NCBI RefSeq assembly: GCF_017583045.1
Contig: NZ_JAGFBF010000001.1
Location: forward strand, 372,001-436,000
DNA length: 64,000 nt
Direction: 5' to 3'
DNA from: Leucobacter tardus
GTDB lineage: Bacteria > Actinomycetota > Actinomycetes > Actinomycetales > Microbacteriaceae
The notes under the pieces were generated by a model, which saw only the letters and a program-made list of their open reading frames with translations, had not been told where the DNA came from and did no database searches. This document shows positions 46,181-60,118 of the stretch, piece by piece. Position 1 is the stretch's first letter. Each line of letters opens with the position of its first letter. The translations under genes were made by a program, and so were the position numbers.

Positions 46181-47374
46181 ATGATCGAGCAGTTCACACC
46201 CCCCGCACCGCAGGCCGGTGGCGACCCCGAGCCCGTCCGCTTCCTCGACGACGCCGGCGCATACGATCCGTCCGCGACCGCCGAGGCATTCGCCGACGAG
46301 CTGGATGCGGCGACGCACGACGACCTCCGGCAGTGGTACCGCGACATGGTGATGACGCGCGCGTTCGACACCGAGTGCACGCACCTGCAGCGGCAGGGCC
46401 AGCTCGCACTCTGGGTGCCGAGCGTGGGGCAGGAGGGCTGCCAGGTCGGGCTCGCGCGCGCCGCAGAGCCGCAGGACCACATCTTCCCCGCCTACCGCGA
46501 GCACCTCGTCGCCCACGTGCGCGGGGTGGGTCTGCTGAACGTGGCCGCGCAGTTCCGCGGGTTGTCGCACGGCGGCTGGGACGTGACGGATCCCGCCAAC
46601 GGCAACTTCCACCTCTACACCCTGGTGCTCGGCGCGCAGACGCAGCACGCCACCGGGTATGCGCTCAGTCAGGTGCTCGATGCGAAGCGTCGCGCGGGCA
46701 GCACGGTACTCGATGCCGGAGAGCCGGCGATCGAGACCGGCGACGCCACCATGGTCTTCTACGGCGACGGCACCACGAGTCAGGGCGACGCCAACGAGTC
46801 CCTGATCTTCGCGGCCAGCTACCAGACCCCCGAGGTCTTCGTCGTGCAGAACAACCACTGGGCGATCTCGGTACCGGTGACCCGTCAGTCGCGCACCCCG
46901 CTGTATCGGCGTGCGCTCGGCTTCGGCATGCGCAGCGTGCAGATCGACGGCAACGATCCCCTGGCTGCATTCGCGGTCGGACGCCGCTTCCTGCGCGAGG
47001 CCCGCACAGGCGGCGGACCCGGCTACATCGAGGCGCTCACGTACCGCATCGGCGCTCACACGACGAGCGACGACCCGACCCGGTACCGCGAACCGGGCGA
47101 GCTCGAGGCGTGGCAGCTGCGCGACCCGATCGCGCGATTCGAGGGGTACCTGCGCTCGCTCGGTATCGACGACGCATTCTTCGAGGAGACCCGGACGTGG
47201 GCGACCGCTGAGGCGCGCACGCTCCGCGATCAGATTCTGACCCTGCCCGAACCCGAGGCCGACTCGATGTTCGCGCACGTGTACACCGAGCCGCACCCGC
47301 GCGTCGAAGAGCAGCGCGAGTGGCTCGCCCGCTACGAATCCTCGTTCGCCGAGACGGATGGGGGTCGCGCATGA
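46181..47374 (+). CDS. bkdA: 2-oxoacid dehydrogenase E1 alpha subunit (branched-chain type)
   Basis: A 397-residue ThDP-binding subunit of a heterotetrameric E1. It has VPSVGQEGCQVGLARAA, the ThDP/Mg motif YGDGTTSQGDANE ending in NNHWAIS, and the phosphorylation-loop region YRIGAHTTSDDPTRYRE. These fit branched-chain 2-oxoacid dehydrogenases better than pyruvate dehydrogenases, though acetoin or pyruvate are possible. Its stop overlaps the E1 beta start (ATGA). Confidence 0.87.
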   Translation: MIEQFTPPAPQAGGDPEPVRFLDDAGAYDPSATAEAFADELDAATHDDLRQWYRDMVMTRAFDTECTHLQRQGQLALWVPSVGQEGCQVGLARAAEPQDHIFPAYREHLVAHVRGVGLLNVAAQFRGLSHGGWDVTDPANGNFHLYTLVLGAQTQHATGYALSQVLDAKRRAGSTVLDAGEPAIETGDATMVFYGDGTTSQGDANESLIFAASYQTPEVFVVQNNHWAISVPVTRQSRTPLYRRALGFGMRSVQIDGNDPLAAFAVGRRFLREARTGGGPGYIEALTYRIGAHTTSDDPTRYREPGELEAWQLRDPIARFEGYLRSLGIDDAFFEETRTWATAEARTLRDQILTLPEPEADSMFAHVYTEPHPRVEEQREWLARYESSFAETDGGRA

Positions 47375-48360
47375 GCCTCACCGAGCGCACCACGCTGCCC
47401 CTCGCTCGCGCCATCAACGAGGGCCTGCGCGCGGCAATGGCCGAGAACGATCGTGTGCTGCTGATGGGTGAAGACATCGGTCCGCTCGGCGGCGTCTTCC
47501 GGGTCACCGACAAGCTGCAGGCCGAGTTCGGGTCGGCGCGCGTGCTCGACACCCCGCTCGCCGAGGCCGGCATCGTGGGCAGCGCCATCGGACTCGCGAT
47601 GAACGGGTACCGGCCCGTGCTCGAGATCCAGTTCGACGGCTTCATCTTCCCGGCCTTCAACCAGATCGTGACGCAGCTCGCGAAGATCACGAGCCGCCAC
47701 GACGGGGCGGTCTCCATGCCGATCGTGATCCGGGTGCCGTACGGCGGGCACATCGGGGCGGTCGAGCACCACCAGGAGAGCCCCGAGGCCTATTTCGCGC
47801 ATACGCCAGGGCTGCGGGTCGTCGCGCCGTCGACGCCGAACGACGCCTACTGGATGATCCAGCAGGCGATCGCCTCGCCCGACCCGGTGCTGTTCTTCGA
47901 GCCGAAGGCGAAGTACTGGCAGAAGGGCGAGGTCGATCCGTCAGCGCCCTCAGCGCCCCTGCACACGACGCGCGTGGCGCGCCCGGGGACCGACGTCACC
48001 GTGGTGGGCTACGGCGCCATGGTCACGACCCTGCTGCAGGCCGCCGAGGTCGCGCAGTCCGAAGGGGTCAGCCTCGAGGTCATCGACCTGCGCAGCGTCT
48101 CGCCGATCGACTACGAGCCACTGCTCGCCTCCGTGCGCAAGACCGGCCGCGTGGTCGTGGCGCAGGAGGCGCAGGGCGGCGCGAGCGTGGGCGGCGAGAT
48201 CGCGGCGCACATCGGCGAGCACGCCTTCTATTCGCTGCAAGCCCCCGTGCTCCGCGTCTCCGGCTACGACGTGCCGTTCCCGCCGGCCAAGCTGGAGGGC
48301 ATCTACCTGCCGGACGCCGACCGCGTGCTCGAAGCCGTCGACCGCACCATGCACTACTGA
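47371..48360 (+). CDS. bkdB: 2-oxoacid dehydrogenase E1 beta subunit
   Basis: A 329-residue transketolase-like subunit that completes the E1 active site. Conserved blocks are LLMGEDIGPLGGVFRVT, LAEAGIVGSAIGLAMNGYRPVLEIQF, IRVPYGGHIGAVEHHQES and VIDLRSVSPIDYEPLLASV. It is coupled to E1 alpha by a 4-base overlap and followed 27 bases later by E2. Confidence 0.9.
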   Translation: MSLTERTTLPLARAINEGLRAAMAENDRVLLMGEDIGPLGGVFRVTDKLQAEFGSARVLDTPLAEAGIVGSAIGLAMNGYRPVLEIQFDGFIFPAFNQIVTQLAKITSRHDGAVSMPIVIRVPYGGHIGAVEHHQESPEAYFAHTPGLRVVAPSTPNDAYWMIQQAIASPDPVLFFEPKAKYWQKGEVDPSAPSAPLHTTRVARPGTDVTVVGYGAMVTTLLQAAEVAQSEGVSLEVIDLRSVSPIDYEPLLASVRKTGRVVVAQEAQGGASVGGEIAAHIGEHAFYSLQAPVLRVSGYDVPFPPAKLEGIYLPDADRVLEAVDRTMHY

Positions 48361-48387
48361 CCCGCACCCCATGACCGAGGAGCATCG

Positions 48388-49791
<1,404 letters not shown>

Positions 49792-49961
49792 ACCCGCCGA
49801 ATGCTCCGCTCGATGGCGGAGAATCCGGCTACGTGGGATTTGCGTAACTCCCGATTCGACGCGCTGCACGCGTGAGACGATTCAGATCGCTCGGTTGACC
49901 AACGGCCGAGTTCAAGGGGTCTGGATCGGGGAAGTCCGATCTCACGAAGTGGGGGGTCGAC

Positions 49962-53277
<3,316 letters not shown>

Positions 53278-53280
53278 ACC

Positions 53281-54435
53281 ATGGTGCCTCCGACCGTACG
53301 CATTCTCGGGACCCACGGCGTGCCCGCCGCGTACGGCGGTTTCGAGACCGCCGCCGAGAACATCGGGTTCCATCTGCGCGACCAGGGCTGGAACGTCGTC
53401 GTCTACTGTCAGCTGCCGGGCAGCGGCCCCACTGAGGTGGACGAGTGGAACGGCATGCAGCGGGTGATGATCCGCGAGCCGCGCGACGGCTGGCGGGGCA
53501 CGTCGGCGTTCGACCTCACCTCCATCCGGCACGCGATGGCCGCGCACCGACCGGGCGACGTCTGGCTCACCTTCGGATACAACACCGGGCTGTACAACAT
53601 CGTTCCGCGCCTCCGCGGGATCCCGAACGTCATCAACATGGACGGCATGGAGTGGACCCGGAAACGCTGGGGGCTGCTGAAGCAGGGGATCCTGCTCGCG
53701 AACGAGCGAATCGCCGGGTGCGTCGGTGACGTGCTCATCGCCGATCACCCCGTGATCGCGACCTACTTGCGCCGGCACTTCGGTCGGCGTCGCGTGCAGA
53801 CGATCACCTACGGCGCCCACGAGGTGCACCGCGCCGATACGGGACCGGTCGAGCAGCTGGGCCTGACGCCCGGCGCGTACGGGATCGTCGTCTGCCGGCC
53901 GATCCCCGAGAACTCGGTGCTCGAGATCGTCACCGCGTGGTCGCGCACGCGCCGGGGCATGCCGCTCGTCGTCGTCGGCCCGTTCGGCGATCAGGATCCG
54001 TACCACGTGGCCGTCAAGGCCGCCGCATCGGACGAGGTCCGGTTCGTCGGAGCGATCTTCGAGCCTGAGCGCACGCGCGCGTTGCGATTCCACGCGGCCG
54101 CCTACCTCCACGGACACACCGTCGGCGGCACCAACCCCTCGCTCGTCGAGGCGATGGCCGCCGGCAACCCGGTGATCGCGCACGGCAACGCCTACAACCG
54201 CTGGGTCGCCGGCCCGAAGAACGCGTACTTCACCGACGCCGACGACCTCTCGACCCTGCTCGACGCACTCGTTCCCGACGCCGCGGCGCGCCGCGCCATG
54301 GGAGCGGCAAGCCGGTCGAGGCACCAGCAGGAATTCACCTGGGAGCAGATCGGCGCCCAGTACGAGCGGGCGCTCTTCACCGCGATCGGCAAGCGACCCG
54401 CACCCGCACATCACGCACAGGAGGCGCACTCATGA
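53281..54435 (+). CDS. DUF1972/GT4 glycosyltransferase
   Basis: A 384-residue glycosyltransferase. The N terminus has the DUF1972 signature GTHGVPAAYGGFETAAENIG; the C-terminal half is a GT-B/GT4 donor-binding domain with GTNPSLVEAMAAGNPVIAH. Related proteins transfer rhamnose onto lipid-linked acceptors, which fits its place right after the dTDP-rhamnose genes; the donor is inferred. It overlaps the oxidoreductase gene by 4 bases. Confidence 0.87.
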   Translation: MVPPTVRILGTHGVPAAYGGFETAAENIGFHLRDQGWNVVVYCQLPGSGPTEVDEWNGMQRVMIREPRDGWRGTSAFDLTSIRHAMAAHRPGDVWLTFGYNTGLYNIVPRLRGIPNVINMDGMEWTRKRWGLLKQGILLANERIAGCVGDVLIADHPVIATYLRRHFGRRRVQTITYGAHEVHRADTGPVEQLGLTPGAYGIVVCRPIPENSVLEIVTAWSRTRRGMPLVVVGPFGDQDPYHVAVKAAASDEVRFVGAIFEPERTRALRFHAAAYLHGHTVGGTNPSLVEAMAAGNPVIAHGNAYNRWVAGPKNAYFTDADDLSTLLDALVPDAAARRAMGAASRSRHQQEFTWEQIGAQYERALFTAIGKRPAPAHHAQEAHS

Positions 54436-55541
54436 TCGACGTCGCAGTGGTCGGACTCGGCAAGATGGGGCTCTCCCACCTGGCGATGGTCCGCGCGCAC
54501 CCCGAGGTCAACCTCGTCGGCGTCTGCGACGCCACGGGGTATCTGCTCGACCTGCTCGCCAAATACACCGGCGTCGCCACCTACAAGGATCTCGACCGGA
54601 TGCTCGACGAGGCGAAGCCCCAGGCGGTCATCGTCGCCACGCCGACCCACCTGCACGCCGGCATGATCCGGGCGGCACTCGCGCGGGGCATCGACGTGTT
54701 CTGCGAGAAGCCGCTCGTGATCGATCCGGCCGAGAGCGCCGAGATCGCGGCGCTCGCCGCTGCCGAACGCCGGGTCACGCAGGTGGGGTATCACAACCGG
54801 TTCGTCGGCGCGTTCCGCGAGGTCAAGCGTCTGCTCGACCACGGCGCCATCGGCACCGTGAACACCGCGCTCGCCGAAGCCTACGGTCCCGTCGTGCTGA
54901 AACCCGCCGGACGCACCTGGCGCAGCCAGCGCTCGACCGGTGGCGGGTGCCTGTACGACTACGCCGCGCACCCGCTCGACCTGCTCTCGTGGTACCTCGG
55001 GCAGCCGGAATCGGTCAGCGGCAGCCAGCTCACGAGCATCTTCTCCGCGCAGATCGACGACGCCGTCGCCAGCACGCTGCACTACGCGACGGGCACGGCG
55101 CAGATCATCGCGAACTGGTCGGACGAGTCGCAGCGGAAGATGACGACCAAGATCTCGCTCTGGGGCCCGCACGGCCGCATCTTCGCCGATCGGCAGGAGG
55201 TGCAGGTGTATCTCAGGGACACCGCGCCGATCCCCGACGGGTACCGCGCGGGATGGAACGTGCGCTACACCACGGATCTCACCGAGACGCCCTGGTTCTA
55301 TCTGCGCGGCGAGGAGTACAGCGCGCAGCTCGACCACTTCGTGCAGCGGGTGCGCGACCGCGACGTGACCGGCATGAACGACTTCCCGTCCGCCGCGCTC
55401 ACGGACCGGGTCATCTCGATGATCGGCGAGGACGCGGGTCGCGAGGACGCGCGACTCGCCACGGACAGCGTGCCCGCGGCGACGCCGGTGAAACGTGGAC
55501 GGTTCGCGTCAGCGCTCAGCGCGCTGCGCGGAGAGGGGTAG
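54432..55541 (+). CDS. Gfo/Idh/MocA family oxidoreductase
   Basis: A 369-residue NAD(P)-dependent sugar oxidoreductase. The Rossmann motif is VAVVGLGKMGLSHLAMV; VIVATPTHLHAGMI and FCEKPLVID carry the catalytic Lys of the EKP motif, and GGGCLYDYAAHPLDLL the substrate His/Asp region. It probably modifies a sugar or sugar nucleotide of the polysaccharide. The substrate cannot be read from sequence. Confidence 0.88.
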   Translation: MIDVAVVGLGKMGLSHLAMVRAHPEVNLVGVCDATGYLLDLLAKYTGVATYKDLDRMLDEAKPQAVIVATPTHLHAGMIRAALARGIDVFCEKPLVIDPAESAEIAALAAAERRVTQVGYHNRFVGAFREVKRLLDHGAIGTVNTALAEAYGPVVLKPAGRTWRSQRSTGGGCLYDYAAHPLDLLSWYLGQPESVSGSQLTSIFSAQIDDAVASTLHYATGTAQIIANWSDESQRKMTTKISLWGPHGRIFADRQEVQVYLRDTAPIPDGYRAGWNVRYTTDLTETPWFYLRGEEYSAQLDHFVQRVRDRDVTGMNDFPSAALTDRVISMIGEDAGREDARLATDSVPAATPVKRGRFASALSALRGEG

Positions 55542-55550
55542 GAGCACATC

Positions 55551-56462
55551 ATGAGTACGCTGACGACGCAGACGACGCGGACGATGGACCGACTGCTGTT
55601 CGGGGACAACCAGTTCTTCGGGGTCAATCACATGTCCGAAGAGAAGGCCAGGGCGCAGCAGATGCGGTTCCAAGACCTGAACGCGGTCATGGGCGTGCTC
55701 GACGGCGCGATCGATGAGGGCGTGCGCACGTTCATGTGCACCACCCACGACCGGATCTCCGAGGTCGCCGATCGGGTGCGCGCGGCCCCCGAGCGCTACG
55801 ACGACCTGCAGTTCTACCCGTGCATGCCCTACGCGCACAAGTACGCGAACGCCGTGACCGAGGAGGGCTTTCTGGGGGCGGTGCGCAAGTTCCTGCCGAA
55901 CGACGGGCTGCTCGACAGCGTCATGCGCGGCACGTCATCGTTCGCGAAGAAGGACATCGAGGGCCTCACTACGCTGCTCATCGACGCCGAGCTGAAGATG
56001 TTCTCCGGGCTGTCCACTCCGGTCATCTGGTTGCAGAACGTCGTCGTCGACCTGCTCTCGGGGCTCGGGTTCACCGACGCCCTGCGCATCTTCGCCGACT
56101 ACGTGCGCGACCGGTACGGTGCCGAACCCGGGTTCATCACGATGAACCTGCCCCGCCTGCTCGACGACCTCGACCGCGTCGGCGTGGTGAACCCCATCGT
56201 GTGCGCGAACATCAACGCGCTCGGCTTCCGCATGTCCGGCGGAGTCGACGGCTATCTCGAGGCGATGCGCGCGCGGCCGTTCCGCGCGGTCGCGATGTCG
56301 GTGTTCGCGAGCGGCGCGATCCCGCCCCGCGAAGCCATCGAGTGGGTGTGCGGTCTGCCGAATCTCGAGTCGATCGTGTTCGGCGCCTCGAGTCGTGAGC
56401 ACATCGCCTCGACCGTGCGTCTCGTGGAGGAGCACTGGCCCCTGCTCTCGGTGAGGGAGTGA
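55551..56462 (+). CDS. Conserved protein of unknown function, TIM-barrel-like
   Basis: A 303-residue protein I do not recognise. It begins RLLFGDNQFFGVNHMS, has repeated alpha/beta alternation (VRTFMCTTHD, LQFYPCMPYAHKYANAV, VCANINALGFRMSGG, VAMSVFASGAIPP, ESIVFGASSREHI) that suggests an aldo-keto-reductase-like TIM barrel, but it lacks the AKR catalytic tetrad I would expect. AGGAG precedes the ATG. It lies between the Gfo/Idh oxidoreductase and a glycosyltransferase and overlaps the latter, so it most likely acts in the same sugar pathway. Confidence 0.75.
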   Translation: MSTLTTQTTRTMDRLLFGDNQFFGVNHMSEEKARAQQMRFQDLNAVMGVLDGAIDEGVRTFMCTTHDRISEVADRVRAAPERYDDLQFYPCMPYAHKYANAVTEEGFLGAVRKFLPNDGLLDSVMRGTSSFAKKDIEGLTTLLIDAELKMFSGLSTPVIWLQNVVVDLLSGLGFTDALRIFADYVRDRYGAEPGFITMNLPRLLDDLDRVGVVNPIVCANINALGFRMSGGVDGYLEAMRARPFRAVAMSVFASGAIPPREAIEWVCGLPNLESIVFGASSREHIASTVRLVEEHWPLLSVRE

Positions 56463-57625
56463 TGCGACCCCCGCCTCGGCACGGCGCGTCGACGGTGCTG
56501 ATCGCCAACCCGTCTGCCGATCTCTACGGCTCGGACCGCATGGTGCTCGAAGCGGCCCGTGCGCTGATCCGCGCCGGCTCCCGCGTGGTCGTCACGTGTT
56601 CGGTCGACGGGCCGCTCACCGGTGAGATGCGCGGCGCCGGGGCGGAGGTGCGCGTGCTGTCGACCCCGGTGATCCGGAAGCGCATGCTGCGACCGCTGGG
56701 TCTGCTCGGACTGGTCAGACGCATCGTCGTCGACCTGCCGCGCATGCGCCGGCTCATCGCCGACGTGCGCCCGCGGTTCGTGCTGGCGAACACGCTCACG
56801 ATCCCGTTCTGGACGCTCGCAGCCCGCATGTCTCGAGTTCCGGTCATCGTGTACGTGCACGAGGCGGAAGCATCGTTGTCTCGCGTCGCCAGAGCACTGC
56901 TGCTCGCGCCGCTCCGCCGGGCGAACGGGGTGATCTACAACTCGGAGACGAGCCGCCTGGCCTCTTCCGCTCCGTCGCTCGAGCGGAGGCACCGCGTGGC
57001 GACGGTCGTGAACGGCGTCGCGAACCCCGGCCCCGCCACGCCACCCCGTCCCGCCATCACCGGGGCGCTCCGCGTCGTGTACGTCGGCAGGCTCTCACCG
57101 CGCAAAGGCGTCGATCTCGTCATCGCGGCGGCGCGATTGGTGCACGAGAGCGGGATCGACATCGAGGTCGAGCTCGTCGGCGACGTCTTCCCGGGATACG
57201 AATGGTACGCCGAGGACCTCGCGCGACGAGCCGAGGAGAGCGGACTCGGGGAGCGCATCCGTTTCGCCGGATTCCAGCCCTCCGTGTGGCCGGCGCTCGC
57301 CGCAGCCGACGTCGTCGTCGTGCCCTCGCGGGCCGATGAGTCGTTCGGCAACGTGGTCATCGAGGCCGCGCTCAGCGGACGGCCGGTGATCGTCGCCGAT
57401 CACACGGGACTGCACGAGGCATCGGCGGGGCTCGCCTCGGCGATACGTGTTCCCAACGACGACGCTCGCGCGATCGCTACGGCGCTCACCGGAGTGCGTG
57501 AGCACTGGAAGGCCTCGAGAGCCGCGGCGCTCGCGACCGCCGAGTTCGCACGCCGCTGGTACGACCCCGTCGAGTTCCGGGGACGCTTCGTCGAGGCGGC
57601 GGAGCGGCTGGGGCGCGAGGACTAG
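56462..57625 (+). CDS. GT4 family glycosyltransferase
   Basis: A 387-residue GT-B glycosyltransferase. The C-terminal domain has VVYVGRLSPRKGVDLVI and the E-x7-E-like ADESFGNVVIEAALSGRPVIVAD, both typical of GT4. The ATG at 56462 overlaps the preceding stop; a GTG at 56459 is equivalent. GAGGGAG ends 2 bases before the ATG, so coupled translation is likely. Donor and acceptor are unknown. It ends the plus-strand polysaccharide operon begun at rfbA. Confidence 0.88.
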   Translation: MRPPPRHGASTVLIANPSADLYGSDRMVLEAARALIRAGSRVVVTCSVDGPLTGEMRGAGAEVRVLSTPVIRKRMLRPLGLLGLVRRIVVDLPRMRRLIADVRPRFVLANTLTIPFWTLAARMSRVPVIVYVHEAEASLSRVARALLLAPLRRANGVIYNSETSRLASSAPSLERRHRVATVVNGVANPGPATPPRPAITGALRVVYVGRLSPRKGVDLVIAAARLVHESGIDIEVELVGDVFPGYEWYAEDLARRAEESGLGERIRFAGFQPSVWPALAAADVVVVPSRADESFGNVVIEAALSGRPVIVADHTGLHEASAGLASAIRVPNDDARAIATALTGVREHWKASRAAALATAEFARRWYDPVEFRGRFVEAAERLGRED

Positions 57626-57632
57626 CCGCCCG

Positions 57633-57779
57633 CTACTCCTCGGTGCCGTCCGCGTCGATCCCGCCGTCGGGGTAGACCTCGACCGAGGGTTTCATCGACA
57701 GGAAAATGACACTCGCGACCAGTCCGCCCCAGATGATCACGGCGGAGCCGATGAAGCAGGCTATGGCGATGGCGCTCAT
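57633..57779 (-). CDS. metS: MetS-like small subunit of an NSS transporter
   Basis: A 48-residue protein with one membrane helix (SAIAIACFIGSAVIIWGGLVASVIF) and an acidic tail. Its start overlaps the stop of the large transporter gene by 4 bases. This matches MetS, the small partner of MetP in the sodium-dependent methionine/alanine transporter of corynebacteria. It is short enough to be missed by automatic gene calling. Confidence 0.82.
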   Translation of the reverse strand: MSAIAIACFIGSAVIIWGGLVASVIFLSMKPSVEVYPDGGIDADGTEE

Positions 57780-59341
57780 CGTGCGCCTCCCTTCGTTCCG
57801 AGTTGTGCGTCGGTCGGCCAGACCTCGAACTTCTCCGGGTCGTGACGCCAGCGCAGCTGCGGCAGCACGAACGCTGCGACCAGCATGATCAGCAGGCTGC
57901 CCCAGCCGGCGGCCCAGAGGTACCAGGTGTCGTACCCTTCGTACCCGTTCTGCAGGAAGTCGACAATCTTTGCGATCAACATGTAGCCGAGCACCAGCGG
58001 GGCGAGCACGGAGGTGAAGATCTGCCAGAGGATGCCCACCTTGAAGGTCGACACCGCACTCAGGTGCCGTGCCAGTTCCGGGCCTTTCCGCCTGACCCAC
58101 ATCACGACGATCGTCATGCCGACCGCCGACGCGACGATGCCCAACTGGTTCGACCACGCATCGATGGTGTCGAGCGCGGTCAGACCCGACGTCGTGCCGA
58201 ACAGCACGAGTGAGATCACCGCGAGGATACCGCCGAAACCGAGCACGGCGTTCCGCCTGGTCCAGCCGAACTTGTCCCGCAGTGACGCGATGACGACCTC
58301 GAGGATCGAGATCAGCGAGGTGAGACCCGCGAGCGTCAGCGATCCGAAGAACAGCGCGCCGAACCACGCACCGCCGGGCATCTGACTGACGATCGCCGGG
58401 AAGGTCATGAACGACAGGCCGACGCCGGTGAGCCCTTCGAGCTCGGCGATCCCGACGCCCTGCTGGAAGGCGAAGAACCCGAGTGTGGCGAACACGCCGA
58501 TGCCCGCCAGCAGCTCGAACGACGAGTTGCCGAAGGCGACGACCAGCCCCGCGCCGGTCATGTTGGAGCGCCTGCGGCGGTAGGACGAGTACGTGATCAT
58601 GATGCCGAACGCGACGGACAGCGAGAAGAAGATCTGTCCGTACGCGGCGATCCACACGTTCGGATCGGCGAGGGCCGCGAAGTCGGGTGTGAAGAAGGCG
58701 TTCAGTCCGTCCATCGCGCCCGGCAGGGTGAGTGCGTAGACGACGAGGATGAGGAAGCCGACGATCAGCAGCGGGATGAAGATGATGTTGGCGCGCTGGA
58801 TGCCCTTGACCACGCCGGCGGCGAGGATGCCGAGCGTCACGATCCACGCGATCGCCAAGGGGATCATCACGGCGGGCACGAAGTCGAGCGTGAACGGGCT
58901 CGCGGCCGTCTGCAGGTAGTCGCCCGTGAAGAAGCCGGCGGTGTCATCACCCCAGCGCAGGTCGAAGGAGAACACGAAGTAGCTCGAGGACCACGCCAGC
59001 ACGGCGGTGTAGTAGATCGAGATGAAGACGCAGATCGCCACCTGGAACCAGCCGAGCCCCTCGCCGAGCTTGCCGCCGAGGCGCTTGAGCGCGAGCGGGA
59101 CCGAGCCACGGAACCGGTGGCCGATGGCGTAGTCGAGGAACAGGATCGGGATACCCGCGGTGATGAGCGCCACGACGTAGGGGATCAGGAACGCCCCGCC
59201 CCCCGATTCGTAGGCGACGCCCGGGAAGCGCCAGATGTTTCCGAGGCCGACGGCGGAGCCGAGCGCCGAGAGGATGAAGCCGACCTGCCCCGTCCACTGC
59301 TCGCGCTGCGGGACCGCCGCTCGGGGGTCTGCTGCTGTCAT
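57776..59341 (-). CDS. metP: MetP-like sodium-dependent (NSS) amino acid transporter
   Basis: A 521-residue neurotransmitter:sodium symporter-family protein with about 12 membrane helices. TM1 has the family signature VGFILSALGSAVGLGNIWRFPGVAYESGGGAFLIPYV, which contains the Na+ and substrate sites. Together with the coupled metS, import of methionine or alanine is likely. AAGGAAAG precedes the ATG on the minus strand. It runs opposite to the polysaccharide genes on its left, and appears to be an unrelated insertion into that locus. Confidence 0.88.
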   Translation of the reverse strand: MTAADPRAAVPQREQWTGQVGFILSALGSAVGLGNIWRFPGVAYESGGGAFLIPYVVALITAGIPILFLDYAIGHRFRGSVPLALKRLGGKLGEGLGWFQVAICVFISIYYTAVLAWSSSYFVFSFDLRWGDDTAGFFTGDYLQTAASPFTLDFVPAVMIPLAIAWIVTLGILAAGVVKGIQRANIIFIPLLIVGFLILVVYALTLPGAMDGLNAFFTPDFAALADPNVWIAAYGQIFFSLSVAFGIMITYSSYRRRRSNMTGAGLVVAFGNSSFELLAGIGVFATLGFFAFQQGVGIAELEGLTGVGLSFMTFPAIVSQMPGGAWFGALFFGSLTLAGLTSLISILEVVIASLRDKFGWTRRNAVLGFGGILAVISLVLFGTTSGLTALDTIDAWSNQLGIVASAVGMTIVVMWVRRKGPELARHLSAVSTFKVGILWQIFTSVLAPLVLGYMLIAKIVDFLQNGYEGYDTWYLWAAGWGSLLIMLVAAFVLPQLRWRHDPEKFEVWPTDAQLGTKGGAR

Positions 59342-59491
59342 GGCTTTCCTTCCGCCGGGGTGGGGTCCTCGTCGACGCGATCCGTGCCGGCGTCAGACCC
59401 AGAGCGTAATCTGTGTCGGCGTTCAAAGAAAGCACCTGTCGCGAAGTTTCGCAAATGCGGTGCGCGTATTCCCGTCCACCTGAGGCGGTGC

Positions 59492-60118
59492 TCAGGCCTC
59501 GTGCGCGAGCATCTGCACTTGGGAGGCGAACTCCTCCGTCTCGGCTCTCACCCGCTTCAGCGTCGCCATGTGCGGGCCGCGCCTGCGGTGATGATCATCG
59601 GGAATGTCGAGCGGGTGCCCGGTCGACGCGCCCCCGGACCATGGGCGTCGACGCGGGGGGCGGGGAACGACGAGCATGCCGCGCTGCGCATCCAAGAGCC
59701 GGGCGTAGGCGCCGCGCGACGTGTCAACCGCCAGTCCGTCGTTCTGCCGCGCGGCGACGATCCTGCCGAGCAGCACGGCCTCGGAGAGCGTGAAGAGCCG
59801 CGGGCGGAGGTCGGGATCGCGCGTCGCGAGCGCCGCGCGTTCAGCGCGGGAGGCGACGATCACGAGGTCCGGGGCGGGACCCGGTGCCGCGAAGGCCTCG
59901 TCGACGGATGCGGAGCGGTGCTCCGCGGCGAGCGCGGCAGCCGCTGGGTCGCGCACCGCCGACCGGGCGAGATCGCACATCGCCGCGCCGGGGCGCGCGG
60001 AGATGCCGGCGCTCGCCGCCGCCCAGTCGTCGCGCGCCGTCGACCCGAGAAAGGTGTAGCGCATGAGCGGTGAACGGCAGACGTTGGCCGCGCACACGAA
60101 GAGGACCGATCCCGTCAT
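59492..60118 (-). CDS. Low-molecular-weight protein tyrosine phosphatase-like
   Basis: A 208-residue protein of the arsenate reductase/LMW-PTP fold. The phosphate-binding loop CAANVCRS starts at Cys9 (C-x5-R) right at the N terminus, and DIPDDH near residue 170 is a candidate for the catalytic Asp loop. LMW-PTPs often regulate Wzc-type kinases in polysaccharide export. Its ATG overlaps the stop of the FrhB-like gene (ATGA). Confidence 0.82.
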   Translation of the reverse strand: MTGSVLFVCAANVCRSPLMRYTFLGSTARDDWAAASAGISARPGAAMCDLARSAVRDPAAAALAAEHRSASVDEAFAAPGPAPDLVIVASRAERAALATRDPDLRPRLFTLSEAVLLGRIVAARQNDGLAVDTSRGAYARLLDAQRGMLVVPRPPRRRPWSGGASTGHPLDIPDDHHRRRGPHMATLKRVRAETEEFASQVQMLAHEA

